Of a stretch of DNA of 21,924 nucleotides, positions 1-7,641 are shown piece after piece. Location: NCBI GenBank assembly GCA_031273185.1, contig JAISSG010000072.1, positions 1 through 21,924 on the forward strand. The letters are read 5' to 3'. This DNA is from Treponema sp. GTDB lineage: Bacteria > Spirochaetota > Spirochaetia > Treponematales > Breznakiellaceae. The position numbers and the translations under genes are program-made. Under the pieces are notes generated by a model that had not been told where the DNA came from, searched no databases, and worked only from the letters and a program-made list of their open reading frames with translations. Position 1 is the first letter of the stretch, and the number at the start of each line of letters is the position of its first letter.

Positions 1-267
1 AAAGACGTGTTGTTTTTCGAAGAAGCTATTCAACCACTGGAAAGCATTTTCAATGGCTTTCTTTTACATCAATTATGGTTTCGTTTGACCTTCATCATAC
101 TTTTTAGATCACCACCAAATTTTTAAGGGCCTCCCGCATGCCCCAACAAAACCATACCTAAAGCCGCGTTTTTAGCATTCATTTCCGAATTATCGTATTT
201 TCAAGCCGCCGGATGGTAATTTAAGATAGCCTCTGCGGGAGCCTTTGTTATAAACTGCGTTCAAGAT
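1..267. other. Low-GC left edge, no convincing gene
   Basis: This stretch is clearly richer in A+T than the genes to its right. On the plus strand the frame starting at base 1 is open to a TAA at 124-126 (41 codons), so a gene ending here cannot be excluded. On the minus strand bases 3-59 read as a protein-like 19-residue stretch (AIENAFQWLNSFFEKQHVF), but an in-frame TAA lies just upstream and no start codon follows. I do not recognise either product. An 8-bp inverted repeat (CTCCCGCA at 131-138, TGCGGGAG at 234-241) spans the segment just before the first gene. The right part holds the likely promoter of the first gene. Confidence 0.4.
246..254 (+). promoter_or_regulatory. Extended -10 promoter of pflX-like operon
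   Basis: TGT at 246-248 followed by TATAAA at 249-254 reads as an extended -10 box. I see no good -35. The predicted start of transcription, near 261, would leave only about 7 nt before the ATG at 268, and no Shine-Dalgarno is visible there. Confidence 0.4.
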
Positions 268-1233
268 ATGGATGTTGCACGGTTATACAGGAACTGCCGC
301 CTTTGCCCCCGCGACTGCGGAACCGACAGGGTTTCCGCCCTGGCCGGAACCCGCTGCGGCGCGTACTGCGGGGAAGGCGCCGATCTGAGGCTGGCCTTTG
401 CCGGCCTGCACCTGGGCGAGGAGCCGCCCCTGAGTGGGAAAGGCGGCTCGGGCGCGATTTTCGTGAGCGGCTGCAACCTGGGCTGCGCCTTTTGCCAGAA
501 CTGGCAGGTTTCCGGGGGCGGAAGCGCGGGCGGCGCTCAGCCGGGGGGCAGGCTTGGCCGCGCCGTGTCCACGAAAGAATTTGCCGCCATCTGCGCCGGG
601 CTTGAACGTCGGGGCGCGGAAAACGTGAACATCGTCACGGGCAGCCACGCGGTTCCCGCCATCGCCCGGGGCCTGCGCGCCGCCAAGGTCTGCGGCCTTG
701 GGATACCCGTGCTGTGGAACTCATCCGCCTACGAGCGCACCCAGACGCTGGAGCTGCTTGACGGGCTTGTCGACACCTGGCTGCCCGACCTTAAAACCCT
801 GGACAGCGATCTGGCGGCGCGGTTTTTCCGCGCCCCCGATTACCCTCGCGTCGCAGCCGCCGCGATTCGCTGGATGGCTGAAAACAGGCCGCATGGCGTT
901 ATCGTCCGGCACCTCATCCTTCCCGGTCGCATCGAATCCACCCGCGAGGTGCTGCGCTGGTTCGCCGGCAACGTGGCAGGCAGCGCCCAGCTTTCGCTGA
1001 TGAGCCAGTACACGCCGATGGCTCCCGGCAGAGCGAGGCAGCCGGGGCGTTTCCTGAGCAGGCGGGAATACGAGACCGTGCTGTGCTGGCTGGGGGAATT
1101 CGGCATCGAAGACGGCTTTTGCCAGGAGCTGGCTCCCGGCAGTGGCTGGCTGCCGGACTTCAACCGGCCAAACCCATTTTCGTCGGGGCTTTCCGTGCCG
1201 GTGTGGCATTTTGCCGAAAATATAGTAAACTAG
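268..1233 (+). CDS. PflX-like radical SAM protein (pyruvate formate-lyase activase-like)
   Basis: This 321-residue protein is a radical SAM enzyme of the PflX/COG1313 type, related to pyruvate formate-lyase activating enzymes. The N-terminus has a cysteine-rich start (C10, C13, C17, C30, C34) typical of that group. The SAM-binding [4Fe-4S] motif CX3CX2C follows at C69, C73 and C76, within GCNLGCAFCQNW. Members are cytosolic and are presumed to make a 5'-deoxyadenosyl radical, but the substrate of the PflX branch is not established. Length is normal for the family. The ATG at 268 follows an extended -10 box closely and lacks a clear ribosome binding site. It is the first gene of a tight run: the DUF2804 gene starts 7 nt after its stop. 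Family assignment is firm; the substrate is unknown. Confidence 0.83.
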   Translation: MDVARLYRNCRLCPRDCGTDRVSALAGTRCGAYCGEGADLRLAFAGLHLGEEPPLSGKGGSGAIFVSGCNLGCAFCQNWQVSGGGSAGGAQPGGRLGRAVSTKEFAAICAGLERRGAENVNIVTGSHAVPAIARGLRAAKVCGLGIPVLWNSSAYERTQTLELLDGLVDTWLPDLKTLDSDLAARFFRAPDYPRVAAAAIRWMAENRPHGVIVRHLILPGRIESTREVLRWFAGNVAGSAQLSLMSQYTPMAPGRARQPGRFLSRREYETVLCWLGEFGIEDGFCQELAPGSGWLPDFNRPNPFSSGLSVPVWHFAENIVN

Positions 1234-1240
1234 AATCATA

Positions 1241-2290
1241 ATGTACGCACGGGAAATCCTGATGCCGAGGGGCAGCCCTATTGAAAACGGAATCCCCCTT
1301 GAGGGGACCTGGAACAGGGCGTTCAGCCATGTGAACCTTTTGGACATCCACCGGCCCTATCGCTGCCCGCTTCCTCGCTGGCTGAGGGATTGCCGGATCA
1401 AGGAATGGGAAGGCTTCAGCGTGCAGGACGACTGCTTTGTGCTGGAAGCCTTCCTGATGAATATCAAGCTGTGCCGCATAGCCCAGGTGATCCTGTACAG
1501 CAAGGAAAGCGGGGAAAACTATGTCTTCAGGAAATTCCTGCCCGCCAGCGGCTGGCGACTGCCCCGGAGCCTGGCGCACGGGTCGGTCGAGTGCCGATCC
1601 CCCCGCTTTTTTTTTCGTATCAATACCTGGCTCAACGCGGATACGATAAAGCTGGATTTTGACATCGCTGCGACATGGTGGCAGCCGGCCTTTGCCGCCC
1701 ACCTGTCGTTTAACATGGGAAGCCGCGAAGTCACGCCGTCCGTCGTGTCGCTCAAATTTGCCGAGCGGCGCAGCATGTACGCATACAAGGCCCTTGCTAC
1801 GGTGCGGGGGGACATCGTTCTCGACGGAGAGCATTTCAGCCTGAACCCGGCGCGGTGCACGGGGATTTTCCGCGACTACAAGGGGTTTTTTCCCTATCAG
1901 ATGCGGGGCGTTCTCTGCGGTGCGGCAGGTTTCGACGGGGAGGGCAGGCGCTACGGGTTTCACGTTGCGGAAAACCAGGCAAAGGAAACCCGGAAAAACA
2001 ACGAGAACGCGATGTGGGTAAACGGCCGGCTTACCCCCCTGCCCCCGGTTCGGATCACCATGCCGAACGGCCCGGAATCGGGCTGGGTCATACAGGACGT
2101 TGACGGCATGGTTGACCTGGTGTTCAGCCCCAACAAGCTGTACCGGTTTGGGGCGGGCCTGCTGGTAGCAAGCGGTGATTTTTTTGGAGCTTTGGGTTAT
2201 TATAACGGGATGCTGGTCAGCGCCAACGAAGAGCAAATTCAGGTGCGAAACCAGTGGGGTGCAGGCGAAAAACTATATTTGCGGGTGTGA
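1241..2290 (+). CDS. DUF2804 family protein
   Basis: A 349-residue protein with the look of the DUF2804 family: an early GTWNRAF segment, a central DYKGFFPY block and GFHVAENQ near residue 240, with many aromatic residues and alternating beta-type segments. DUF2804 proteins have no proven function that I know of. There is no signal peptide or membrane helix. It starts 7 nt after the radical SAM gene, and its stop lies 2 nt before the next gene, so the three are almost certainly co-transcribed. A second in-frame ATG at 1262 is an alternative start; neither has a strong ribosome binding site. Inside the gene a run of six C is followed closely by nine T (1607-1615), a spot prone to slippage. The family call comes from motif memory, not a profile search. 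Confidence 0.7.
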   Translation: MYAREILMPRGSPIENGIPLEGTWNRAFSHVNLLDIHRPYRCPLPRWLRDCRIKEWEGFSVQDDCFVLEAFLMNIKLCRIAQVILYSKESGENYVFRKFLPASGWRLPRSLAHGSVECRSPRFFFRINTWLNADTIKLDFDIAATWWQPAFAAHLSFNMGSREVTPSVVSLKFAERRSMYAYKALATVRGDIVLDGEHFSLNPARCTGIFRDYKGFFPYQMRGVLCGAAGFDGEGRRYGFHVAENQAKETRKNNENAMWVNGRLTPLPPVRITMPNGPESGWVIQDVDGMVDLVFSPNKLYRFGAGLLVASGDFFGALGYYNGMLVSANEEQIQVRNQWGAGEKLYLRV

Positions 2291-2292
2291 CT

Positions 2293-4395
2293 ATGGCAAG
2301 AAAACCGAATGCGATTTACGAGCCCGGCGAGCTTGACCGGGTGCGCGAAAAGCTGGGCGACATCGACGACTCGGAAGCAAAGCGGATGGCCCAGATACTT
2401 GGCGGCGAGGTGGGCACGGAAAAAAGCGCCAAGGTACGCGAGCCGGGGAAACCCCTTGGCCAGATCAAGCGGAAAACGGTGGAACTGGCTGTTCCCGGCA
2501 ACAGGAAGGCGGGCAGCGAGCGGGTCTCGGAGATCGGCGGCAAGGGCGGCAAGCAGCCATCGTCCAAGTCGAAACGCAGCGATGCCGACGATCCTTCGGT
2601 TGTGCTCAAGACCTCTTACTTTGAGCGGGTGAAAATGGACCGCTACGCGTCCCAGTTTGAATTCGAAATCAAAAGCTCCCTGCAGGCGCTTGTCTCGATG
2701 TTTTCGTTTGTGGGCGACCCTGCGGATTACGTCAGCCCCAATTTTGTCAGCCGCCGGATGAACGGTTATTACCAAAAAATAGAGCAACTGGTCAATTCGA
2801 CCAGGGCGTTGTTTCCCCGCAACAACGCCCGGCGCACCGAGCGGCTTAAAAAAACGTCGCCCTTTGTGTTTCGCATCCTTGACACCATTCGGTACTGGAA
2901 CATAGAGCGTATTGACGGGGATCTGGCCAAGGTACAGGCCCACCCGCGCTCGGTGCGTATCTCCGAATTGGCCGACATTACCAGGGCGGTGTACAAACCC
3001 CTGTTCATCCTGGAAAAACTCGATATGGACATCCATATCAAGGGCGCGTACAAGCTGCTGAACAAGCTGATATTCATCGAGAACCCGACGGAGTCAAAGG
3101 AAAGAAACCAGGACCTTATCCGTATCGCCCTGTCCTCGTTTGCCGACATTCGCCGCGAGGTGCATTTCGGCATGTACCCCCTGGTCATGAAATTCATCTC
3201 CGACCGCTGGTTTCCCTACGAGCGGCTGTTCATCGAGCGGAGTCGCCGTTTCATGGCCTTCCTCAGCATTACCGAGGACGACCAGATCGAGCCCCTGGCC
3301 CTAAGCGCGGAGCAGGTTGAGGCGGGAAACCTTGAGGCGATAAAGGAGGATGTCAAAAAAGAGCAGGAGGAGGAAGAGGCGGCGGCAAACCAGGAAAATT
3401 CGGAAGAGGGAGATCCCGATGATCCCAAGGAGGCTGAACGCAAGGCCCGGGAAGCTGCGATGGAAGCGGAGAGAAGGGCGCTGAGCCACAGCCTCGGCGT
3501 GCTGGAAACCCTGTTCCCCAAGGCCGGCTGGGATCGGCTGGCGGACTTTCCCGATCTTTACCCCTACTTCGTCAACACCTACGAGTTGAAGCGGGGCTAC
3601 GAGCTGATTGCGCCCAACGATCCCCTCCAGCAGGTTGCCGTGCTGATGCACGTGCTGGAAGACCTCTGCGTTGCCCTCCGTTATGTGATATTTGGCGCTG
3701 TAACCGGGTCTGACGGAAAACCTGTCCAGGCAGGGGATATTCTCGGGGGGACAATCGCCAACTGGCGGCGTAACGTTGACAGCGGCTTTTCCAAGGAGTA
3801 TCTGCCCCGCCTTGTCGAGTATTGCCGCCTGCTGGAGCATTCCTCGGAGACCAGGACCTCGCCGTATGCCAAGCGCACCCTGAACGAATTGCGCTGGATC
3901 AAGCGGCTGTACTTCCTGCCGTACTTTAAATTCGATTCGCTGGGGCCGCCGCCTTTTCAGAAGCAGGACGTTTTGTCCATTTACAGCGAAATCAGGAGCT
4001 TCCGCAAGTGCCTTACCATGGTTGCTACCGGCATAGAGCAGGCGAACCGCAGGGGCGGCGCGGAGGCAAAAGCCCCTTGCGACAGCGTTGAAAACCCCTG
4101 GGAGCAGTACAACTTTGAGGTGCCCAACCCGGTGTCAAAGCGCCTGGACGTGCTTCTTGGCCCCGGCAAGCGAAACAACGCGGCCCTGATCTTTTTCGCG
4201 CTCTCTGCGGTGACGGTGCTGGATTACCTGGTAAACAACGAATCTAGCTGGGCCTACGGGGAGCGCACGGGAACGGTATTCCGCAGTGTCGGCGGCGCCG
4301 GGGTGGTGCCGCTGTTTGGCGTTGATAACAAGCTTGATGCCGATCAAATCTTCAAGGATTCTATGAAGCAGAGGGAAGAGAAACGGCAGGCTTAG
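2293..4395 (+). CDS. Large conserved-hypothetical protein, possibly spirochete-specific
   Basis: This 700-residue protein matches no family I recognise. The start at 2293 (MARKPNAIYE) is preferred over an upstream ATG at 2254 because it lies 2 nt past the DUF2804 stop and avoids a 37-bp overlap. Residues 1-110 are basic, glycine/lysine-rich and probably disordered. About 115-340 is alpha-helical and ordered-looking. A charged segment near 350-395 (runs of E and K, EEEEAAANQENSEEGDPDD) should form an acidic linker or coiled coil. A second helical domain covers about 400-690, with a hydrophobic stretch near 630-645 (ALIFFALSAVTVLDYLV). No signal peptide is present, so it is probably cytoplasmic. 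It is the last gene of the three-gene run. Hairpin-forming sequence follows at 4427-4462. Confidence 0.7.
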   Translation: MARKPNAIYEPGELDRVREKLGDIDDSEAKRMAQILGGEVGTEKSAKVREPGKPLGQIKRKTVELAVPGNRKAGSERVSEIGGKGGKQPSSKSKRSDADDPSVVLKTSYFERVKMDRYASQFEFEIKSSLQALVSMFSFVGDPADYVSPNFVSRRMNGYYQKIEQLVNSTRALFPRNNARRTERLKKTSPFVFRILDTIRYWNIERIDGDLAKVQAHPRSVRISELADITRAVYKPLFILEKLDMDIHIKGAYKLLNKLIFIENPTESKERNQDLIRIALSSFADIRREVHFGMYPLVMKFISDRWFPYERLFIERSRRFMAFLSITEDDQIEPLALSAEQVEAGNLEAIKEDVKKEQEEEEAAANQENSEEGDPDDPKEAERKAREAAMEAERRALSHSLGVLETLFPKAGWDRLADFPDLYPYFVNTYELKRGYELIAPNDPLQQVAVLMHVLEDLCVALRYVIFGAVTGSDGKPVQAGDILGGTIANWRRNVDSGFSKEYLPRLVEYCRLLEHSSETRTSPYAKRTLNELRWIKRLYFLPYFKFDSLGPPPFQKQDVLSIYSEIRSFRKCLTMVATGIEQANRRGGAEAKAPCDSVENPWEQYNFEVPNPVSKRLDVLLGPGKRNNAALIFFALSAVTVLDYLVNNESSWAYGERTGTVFRSVGGAGVVPLFGVDNKLDADQIFKDSMKQREEKRQA

Positions 4396-4426
4396 CGGGT
4401 GGCAAGTACCAGGTAACATGAGGGAG

Positions 4427-4462
4427 GCTTTTCCAAAACTTCGGTTTTTGGGAAAGCTGCCT
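4427..4462 (+). terminator. Hairpin with cUUCGg loop after the three-gene operon
   Basis: AAAAC-TTCG-GTTTT forms a stem closed by the very stable cUUCGg tetraloop. The stem extends outward imperfectly through CC/GG and TTT/AAA pairs. It lacks a clear U-tract, so it may be a terminator or an RNA stabiliser between the unknown gene and the nitroreductase gene. Confidence 0.5.
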
Positions 4463-4501
4463 TAGGTTTGGCGATGCAATATTTTTTAGGAGGCAATCAA
4501 A

Positions 4502-5065
4502 ATGAAAAGAACTGTTTTTGCCGTGCTGTTGTTTGCGGCGCTCTGCGTTTTCTCCCTGCCTGCCCAATCGGAGAACCGGGCGGGGGTCATGCTCAGCCAT
4601 TACTCGACACGCGCTTTTGCCACGGGGGCGATTCCCAGGGCCGATCTGGAACTTATCGTGCAGACGGGTGTCCGCGCCCCCAGCGCGGTTAACCGGCAGC
4701 CCTGGCATTTTACCGTCGTTCAGGACCTGGAACTGGCCAAAAGAATAGTGCCCCAGACGGTGGAAGGCAACGTCCTTATCATTATCTCTGCCGCAGGGGA
4801 CAGCAAGACCAACACCAGGGAAATCATCGACTGCGCCCTGGCAACGCAGAGCGTTTACCTGGCGGCGCAGGCCCTGGGCTACGGCTCCCGGATATACACC
4901 GGCCCCATAGACGCCCTCAACAGGAACCTGAAAAACGAGGTTGGCCTTCCCCGCAACCACAGCGCCGTAGCCCTGGTTCGCATCGGCAGGGTTGAGGGAA
5001 ACGTTGACGCGACCAGCGCCGCCTCGGGGCGAAAAGCCGCCAGCGACGTTGTGACTTACAAATAG
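4502..5065 (+). CDS. Exported nitroreductase-family protein
   Basis: A 187-residue protein with a nitroreductase fold, which normally binds FMN and reduces nitro or quinone-type compounds with NAD(P)H. Family signatures are STRAF near residue 36 (FMN phosphate contact), RAPSAVNRQPWHF near 58-70 and the later ALGYGSRIYTG block. Unusually, residues 1-22 form a classical signal peptide ending FSLPAQS, the same ending as in the exported protein at 15106, so the product should reach the periplasm. The start is secure: AGGAGG lies 7 nt upstream of ATG 4502. At 187 residues, with about 22 removed, the mature domain is slightly short. It is monocistronic, with hairpins on both sides, and converges on the DUF2314 lipoprotein gene. 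The physiological substrate is unknown. Confidence 0.85.
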   Translation: MKRTVFAVLLFAALCVFSLPAQSENRAGVMLSHYSTRAFATGAIPRADLELIVQTGVRAPSAVNRQPWHFTVVQDLELAKRIVPQTVEGNVLIIISAAGDSKTNTREIIDCALATQSVYLAAQALGYGSRIYTGPIDALNRNLKNEVGLPRNHSAVALVRIGRVEGNVDATSAASGRKAASDVVTYK

Positions 5066-5080
5066 GCGGGAAACAGGCCG

Positions 5081-5113
5081 CTGTCCTGCGGGGGCTTGTC
5101 GCAAGCCGCACAG
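5081..5113. terminator. Bidirectional hairpin between convergent genes
   Basis: GGCTTG (5093-5098) pairs with CAAGCC (5102-5107) around a TCG loop. CTGT (5081-5084) and ACAG (5110-5113) extend the structure. It lies in the 50-bp gap between the ends of the nitroreductase (+) and DUF2314 (-) genes, so it probably stops transcription from both sides. Confidence 0.6.
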
Positions 5114-5115
5114 GG

Positions 5116-5616
5116 TCACTCAAACATCCGCAGTATTTTCCGCTGCCCCTCGCTGCGCTGGCTTTCGGGAATTTGTTCCAGCAGGTATTTGATCGAACGC
5201 CCCCCGGCGATTTTCCCGTCCCGGACGTACATCCAGTCGGTGATTGCGTCCATGTCCAGGGCCACCGTGTCGCCCTTTTGCATGCCGCTAACGTGCGCGG
5301 GATCGCCGGCAAGGATGCCAAAAAACACCCCGTCTTTGAAGTGAATGCCGTCAAGCCATAACTGCTCCATGCCTATGCCCGAGCCGTCGTCCGCCCTGAA
5401 CGGGTGCTTGATGCTAAAGCCGCTTTCTTTCGCGTCTCCCCTGGCCAACTGCCGGAAAAAAATCGGCAATGTCCTGCGGGCGTCTATCGCTATCCGCAGA
5501 ATCTCCCCGTCGTCCTGCTCCGCGTATGCCGTTTCCGCCCTGATTTGCTGGCCAGGCGCGGACGGCTGCCTGTCGCAGGACATGAAGAAAATACCGCACA
5601 GAAGAAGAAAAAGCAT
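5116..5616 (-). CDS. DUF2314 lipoprotein
   Basis: A 166-residue lipoprotein. Residues 1-14 are a short hydrophobic leader ending FFMSC, a relaxed spirochete lipobox with C14 as the lipidated residue. The rest matches the DUF2314 (YegJ-like) pattern: an A/R-rich opening helix, FSIKHPF, an acidic EQLWLDGIHF block, GILAGDP, and DWMYVRDGKIAGG near residues 128-142. The function of DUF2314 is not known. The ATG at 5616 is preceded by an extended -10 box ending only 5 nt upstream, so the message is probably leaderless; the AGGAGG-like sequence near 5653 is too far away to act as its ribosome binding site. The gene is convergent with the nitroreductase and shares a terminator hairpin with it. Confidence 0.75.
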   Translation of the reverse strand: MLFLLLCGIFFMSCDRQPSAPGQQIRAETAYAEQDDGEILRIAIDARRTLPIFFRQLARGDAKESGFSIKHPFRADDGSGIGMEQLWLDGIHFKDGVFFGILAGDPAHVSGMQKGDTVALDMDAITDWMYVRDGKIAGGRSIKYLLEQIPESQRSEGQRKILRMFE

Positions 5617-5621
5617 GAGCG

Positions 5622-5630
5622 ATTATATCA
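5622..5630 (-). promoter_or_regulatory. Extended -10 promoter of DUF2314 gene
   Basis: Read on the minus strand, TGATATAAT is a TGn-TATAAT extended -10 box. It ends 5 nt before the ATG at 5616, and the -35 position is poor. A transcript from here would begin at or very near the start codon. Confidence 0.5.
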
Positions 5631-5673
5631 AATTGCGCTCGTGAAAATCCCTCCTTCATGGCGATTCGTTCCC

Positions 5674-5702
5674 TTGACAGGATTTCGCCGATTTGCTAGG
5701 CT
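5674..5702 (+). promoter_or_regulatory. Sigma70-type promoter of acyl carrier protein gene
   Basis: A perfect -35 box TTGACA (5674-5679) is followed after exactly 17 bp by TAGGCT (5697-5702), a weak -10. Transcription would start near 5709 and give a leader of about 20-35 nt. Confidence 0.5.
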
Positions 5703-5731
5703 CGTTAAAACTACTGGTTTATCGCCGTTGA

Positions 5732-5989
5732 GTGGGGATTTTTTTGGACAACGATATCATCTACGAAAAAATAAAGGAACTGCTGGTCTCGGATTTCGAG
5801 GTTGACCCCGAATCGATCGGGCTTGAAAAATGCCTGGACGAGGACTTAAAGCTGGATTCGCTGGATGCGGTTGATATAATAATCAGCCTCAAGGATTATA
5901 TCGGCGACAAAATCGATCCCGCCCTGTTCAAGAACGCCCGCACGGTGCAGGACATGGTAAATTTACTCCAGCCCCTCTGGAAAGCATAG
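5732..5989 (+). CDS. Acyl carrier protein
   Basis: An 85-residue acidic four-helix carrier protein. The phosphopantetheine attachment motif LKLDSLDAVDI places the modified serine at residue 43, as in acyl carrier proteins of fatty acid or related thioester pathways. The reading starts with GTG at 5732. A TTG at 5744, giving a product four residues shorter, has the better ribosome binding site (GAGTGGGG just upstream) and may be the true start. It sits alone rather than in a fab cluster, so it may be a dedicated carrier rather than the housekeeping AcpP. Its last 27 bp overlap the end of the convergent gene on the other strand. No partner synthase is visible. The nearest neighbours are a B12-type radical SAM gene and a small unknown gene. 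Confidence 0.88.
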   Translation: MGIFLDNDIIYEKIKELLVSDFEVDPESIGLEKCLDEDLKLDSLDAVDIIISLKDYIGDKIDPALFKNARTVQDMVNLLQPLWKA

Positions 5990-6334
5990 GTTTCTGGTTT
6001 CCGTGGCCCCAAGCTGGCGGTAAACCGGCTTTGGGCCGCTGGCAAAGTCAACCTCAAAAAATTCCTCGTCATAAAACGAAAGTTTTGAATGGGTGTCGGG
6101 GTTGCATTCAAGGTACATGATCTCCCTGAGGTCCAGGCCCTTGTCGCGGCAGATCTGCTCCGCCAGGGCCTTCCCTGCGGCGGTAACCGAGGTCCCCGGA
6201 TTGTCCTGGTAAAGCTCGGTAACAATCACGACGGTTTTTCCCCGCCGGAGGATTCTCAGGCCGCAGCGGGAAGGCACGCCCCATTGGCCCTTGAAGTCAA
6301 AAATCTCATCGTAGTATTTTTCCGGCACCTGCAT
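5963..6334 (-). CDS. Small hypothetical protein in operon with radical SAM gene
   Basis: A 123-residue soluble protein of no family I recognise. Notable blocks are QWGVPSRCGLRI near residues 17-28, KTVVIVTELYQDNPGTSVT near 33-51, and MYLECNP near 73-79, alternating strand and helix as in a compact alpha/beta domain. The start codon at 6334 lies 3 nt after the stop of the upstream B12-type radical SAM gene, so the two are translationally coupled or at least co-transcribed; a shared task is likely. The 3' end runs 27 bp into the convergent acyl carrier protein gene. No signal peptide or membrane helix. It reads as a real gene because of its tight coupling and full-length open frame. Confidence 0.65.
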   Translation of the reverse strand: MQVPEKYYDEIFDFKGQWGVPSRCGLRILRRGKTVVIVTELYQDNPGTSVTAAGKALAEQICRDKGLDLREIMYLECNPDTHSKLSFYDEEFFEVDFASGPKPVYRQLGATETRNLCFPEGLE

Positions 6335-6337
6335 GGC

Positions 6338-7624
6338 TCAGCGTTCGCCCGCCTCTGCGTCCTTTGACAGGGTTTTGCCGAATGACCTGTGTATCAGCCG
6401 CCTGTTCCGGGGGCGGTAGGTTCCGTCTTCCATCTCGCGGTTGACCACGGCGAAAAACAACTGGAACATTTTTTCTTCCTGGGATTCGTCCTTGTAAAAA
6501 GTTTCCCAGGCGTAATCGTACAGCTCTTGCAGGCGCTCTGCGCTCATGTGCTTCGGGGTAAAGACCACCTCCCCCGCGTTATAGTGATTCCAGTCCCGGT
6601 CAAAAATGCGCCCCTGCCGCTCCATATCGTCCCAGGCCTTGGTATGGGGGAAGGGGGTCATCACGGTGAATTCCGCCAAGTCCAGGTTGATCTCCATGAG
6701 GAAGTCGATGAGCCGCTTGATGTCGTCCTCGGTCTGGCTGTCCAGGCCCAGCAGTATCGTCCCCTCCACGCCGATGCCGTGGTCGTGGTAACGCCTCACC
6801 CGCTCCTTTATGTAGTCCGACGTGTCATAAATCGCCTGGTACACATACCATGCCCCGGCCTTTGCGGCAAGCTCCAGCACTTTCGGGTCATCCTCAATCG
6901 TGTGGCTGATCCACTTTTTCTTGAGGGGGATCATTTCCCGGAACAGGTCCATTTCCCATTCCTTGTCCTGCGCCAGCGAGTTGTCCACGATAAAAAGCCG
7001 GTTGTTTTCAATGCCCGCCAGCTCCTCGATTGTCCTGTTCATGGGACGGGGCCGGAACGAGCGGCCTCCCAGATAGGAGACGGCGCAGGGGTAGCAGCTA
7101 AAGCGGCAGCCACGGGACGCGTGGAAAAGGTCAACCATCTGCACCCCCTTGTGGTTGTACATTTCCCGCTTGTACAGGTCCCGCCGGGCCGGGCCAATGG
7201 CCTCGACAGGCGGCTGCTGCGTCATAAAATTGTACACCTGCTGCAGGCGGCCATGCTTCCAGTCGGCGATGACCTGTTCCATGCGGGTCTCGGCCTCGCC
7301 GAGAAATACCGAGTCCGCGTGGGGAATGGTTTCCTCGGCGTGCAGCATGGCGGCAATGCCGCCGAAAATGACCTTCTTGCCCCGGCGGCGGTACTCGTCG
7401 GCAATCGCCCAGCCCCGCTTCACCTGGGTGCTGAGCATCATGGAGATCGCCACGACATCGCAGTCCTCGTCAAAGTCAAGGCTCTGGACGTTTTCGTCGG
7501 TAAAGGAAACCTCCACGTCGGGGGGAAGCGCGGCGGCAAATACCACCGGCCCGTGCGGGGGAAGATTAAAGGTTGTCTGCCCAGGCAGCTTGTTCCATCG
7601 GGGGTAAATAAGGTTTAGCTTCAT
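6338..7624 (-). CDS. B12-binding-domain radical SAM protein
   Basis: A 428-residue radical SAM enzyme of the class with an N-terminal cobalamin-type Rossmann domain (about residues 1-125: MKLNLIYPRW, DVVAISMMLSTQ, KKVIFGGIAAMLHAEE, VFLGEAE). The SAM radical domain carries CX3CX2C at C173, C177 and C180 (GCRFSCYPC). The classic DxHxxG cobalamin motif is not visible, which is common in this class. The start at ATG 7624 is chosen over an in-frame ATG at 7651 because that one lies between the -35 and -10 boxes of the promoter. The leader would be only about 11 nt with no clear ribosome binding site. The small unknown gene follows 3 nt downstream, and an acyl carrier protein gene converges beyond it. 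The substrate cannot be read from the sequence. Confidence 0.8.
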   Translation of the reverse strand: MKLNLIYPRWNKLPGQTTFNLPPHGPVVFAAALPPDVEVSFTDENVQSLDFDEDCDVVAISMMLSTQVKRGWAIADEYRRRGKKVIFGGIAAMLHAEETIPHADSVFLGEAETRMEQVIADWKHGRLQQVYNFMTQQPPVEAIGPARRDLYKREMYNHKGVQMVDLFHASRGCRFSCYPCAVSYLGGRSFRPRPMNRTIEELAGIENNRLFIVDNSLAQDKEWEMDLFREMIPLKKKWISHTIEDDPKVLELAAKAGAWYVYQAIYDTSDYIKERVRRYHDHGIGVEGTILLGLDSQTEDDIKRLIDFLMEINLDLAEFTVMTPFPHTKAWDDMERQGRIFDRDWNHYNAGEVVFTPKHMSAERLQELYDYAWETFYKDESQEEKMFQLFFAVVNREMEDGTYRPRNRRLIHRSFGKTLSKDAEAGER

Positions 7625-7641
7625 ACTTACAGTTAAACTTG

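Noticed and set aside
3..59. Transposase fragment
   Set aside because: The minus-strand reading is protein-like, but it is too short and has no DDE motif or terminal repeat to support an insertion sequence call.
1160..2236. A 358-codon open frame on the minus strand
   Set aside because: It is antisense to the DUF2804 gene; composition is that of a reverse-strand shadow.
6389..7618. A 409-codon open frame on the plus strand
   Set aside because: It is antisense to the B12-type radical SAM gene, whose CX3CX2C motif and promoter are clear.
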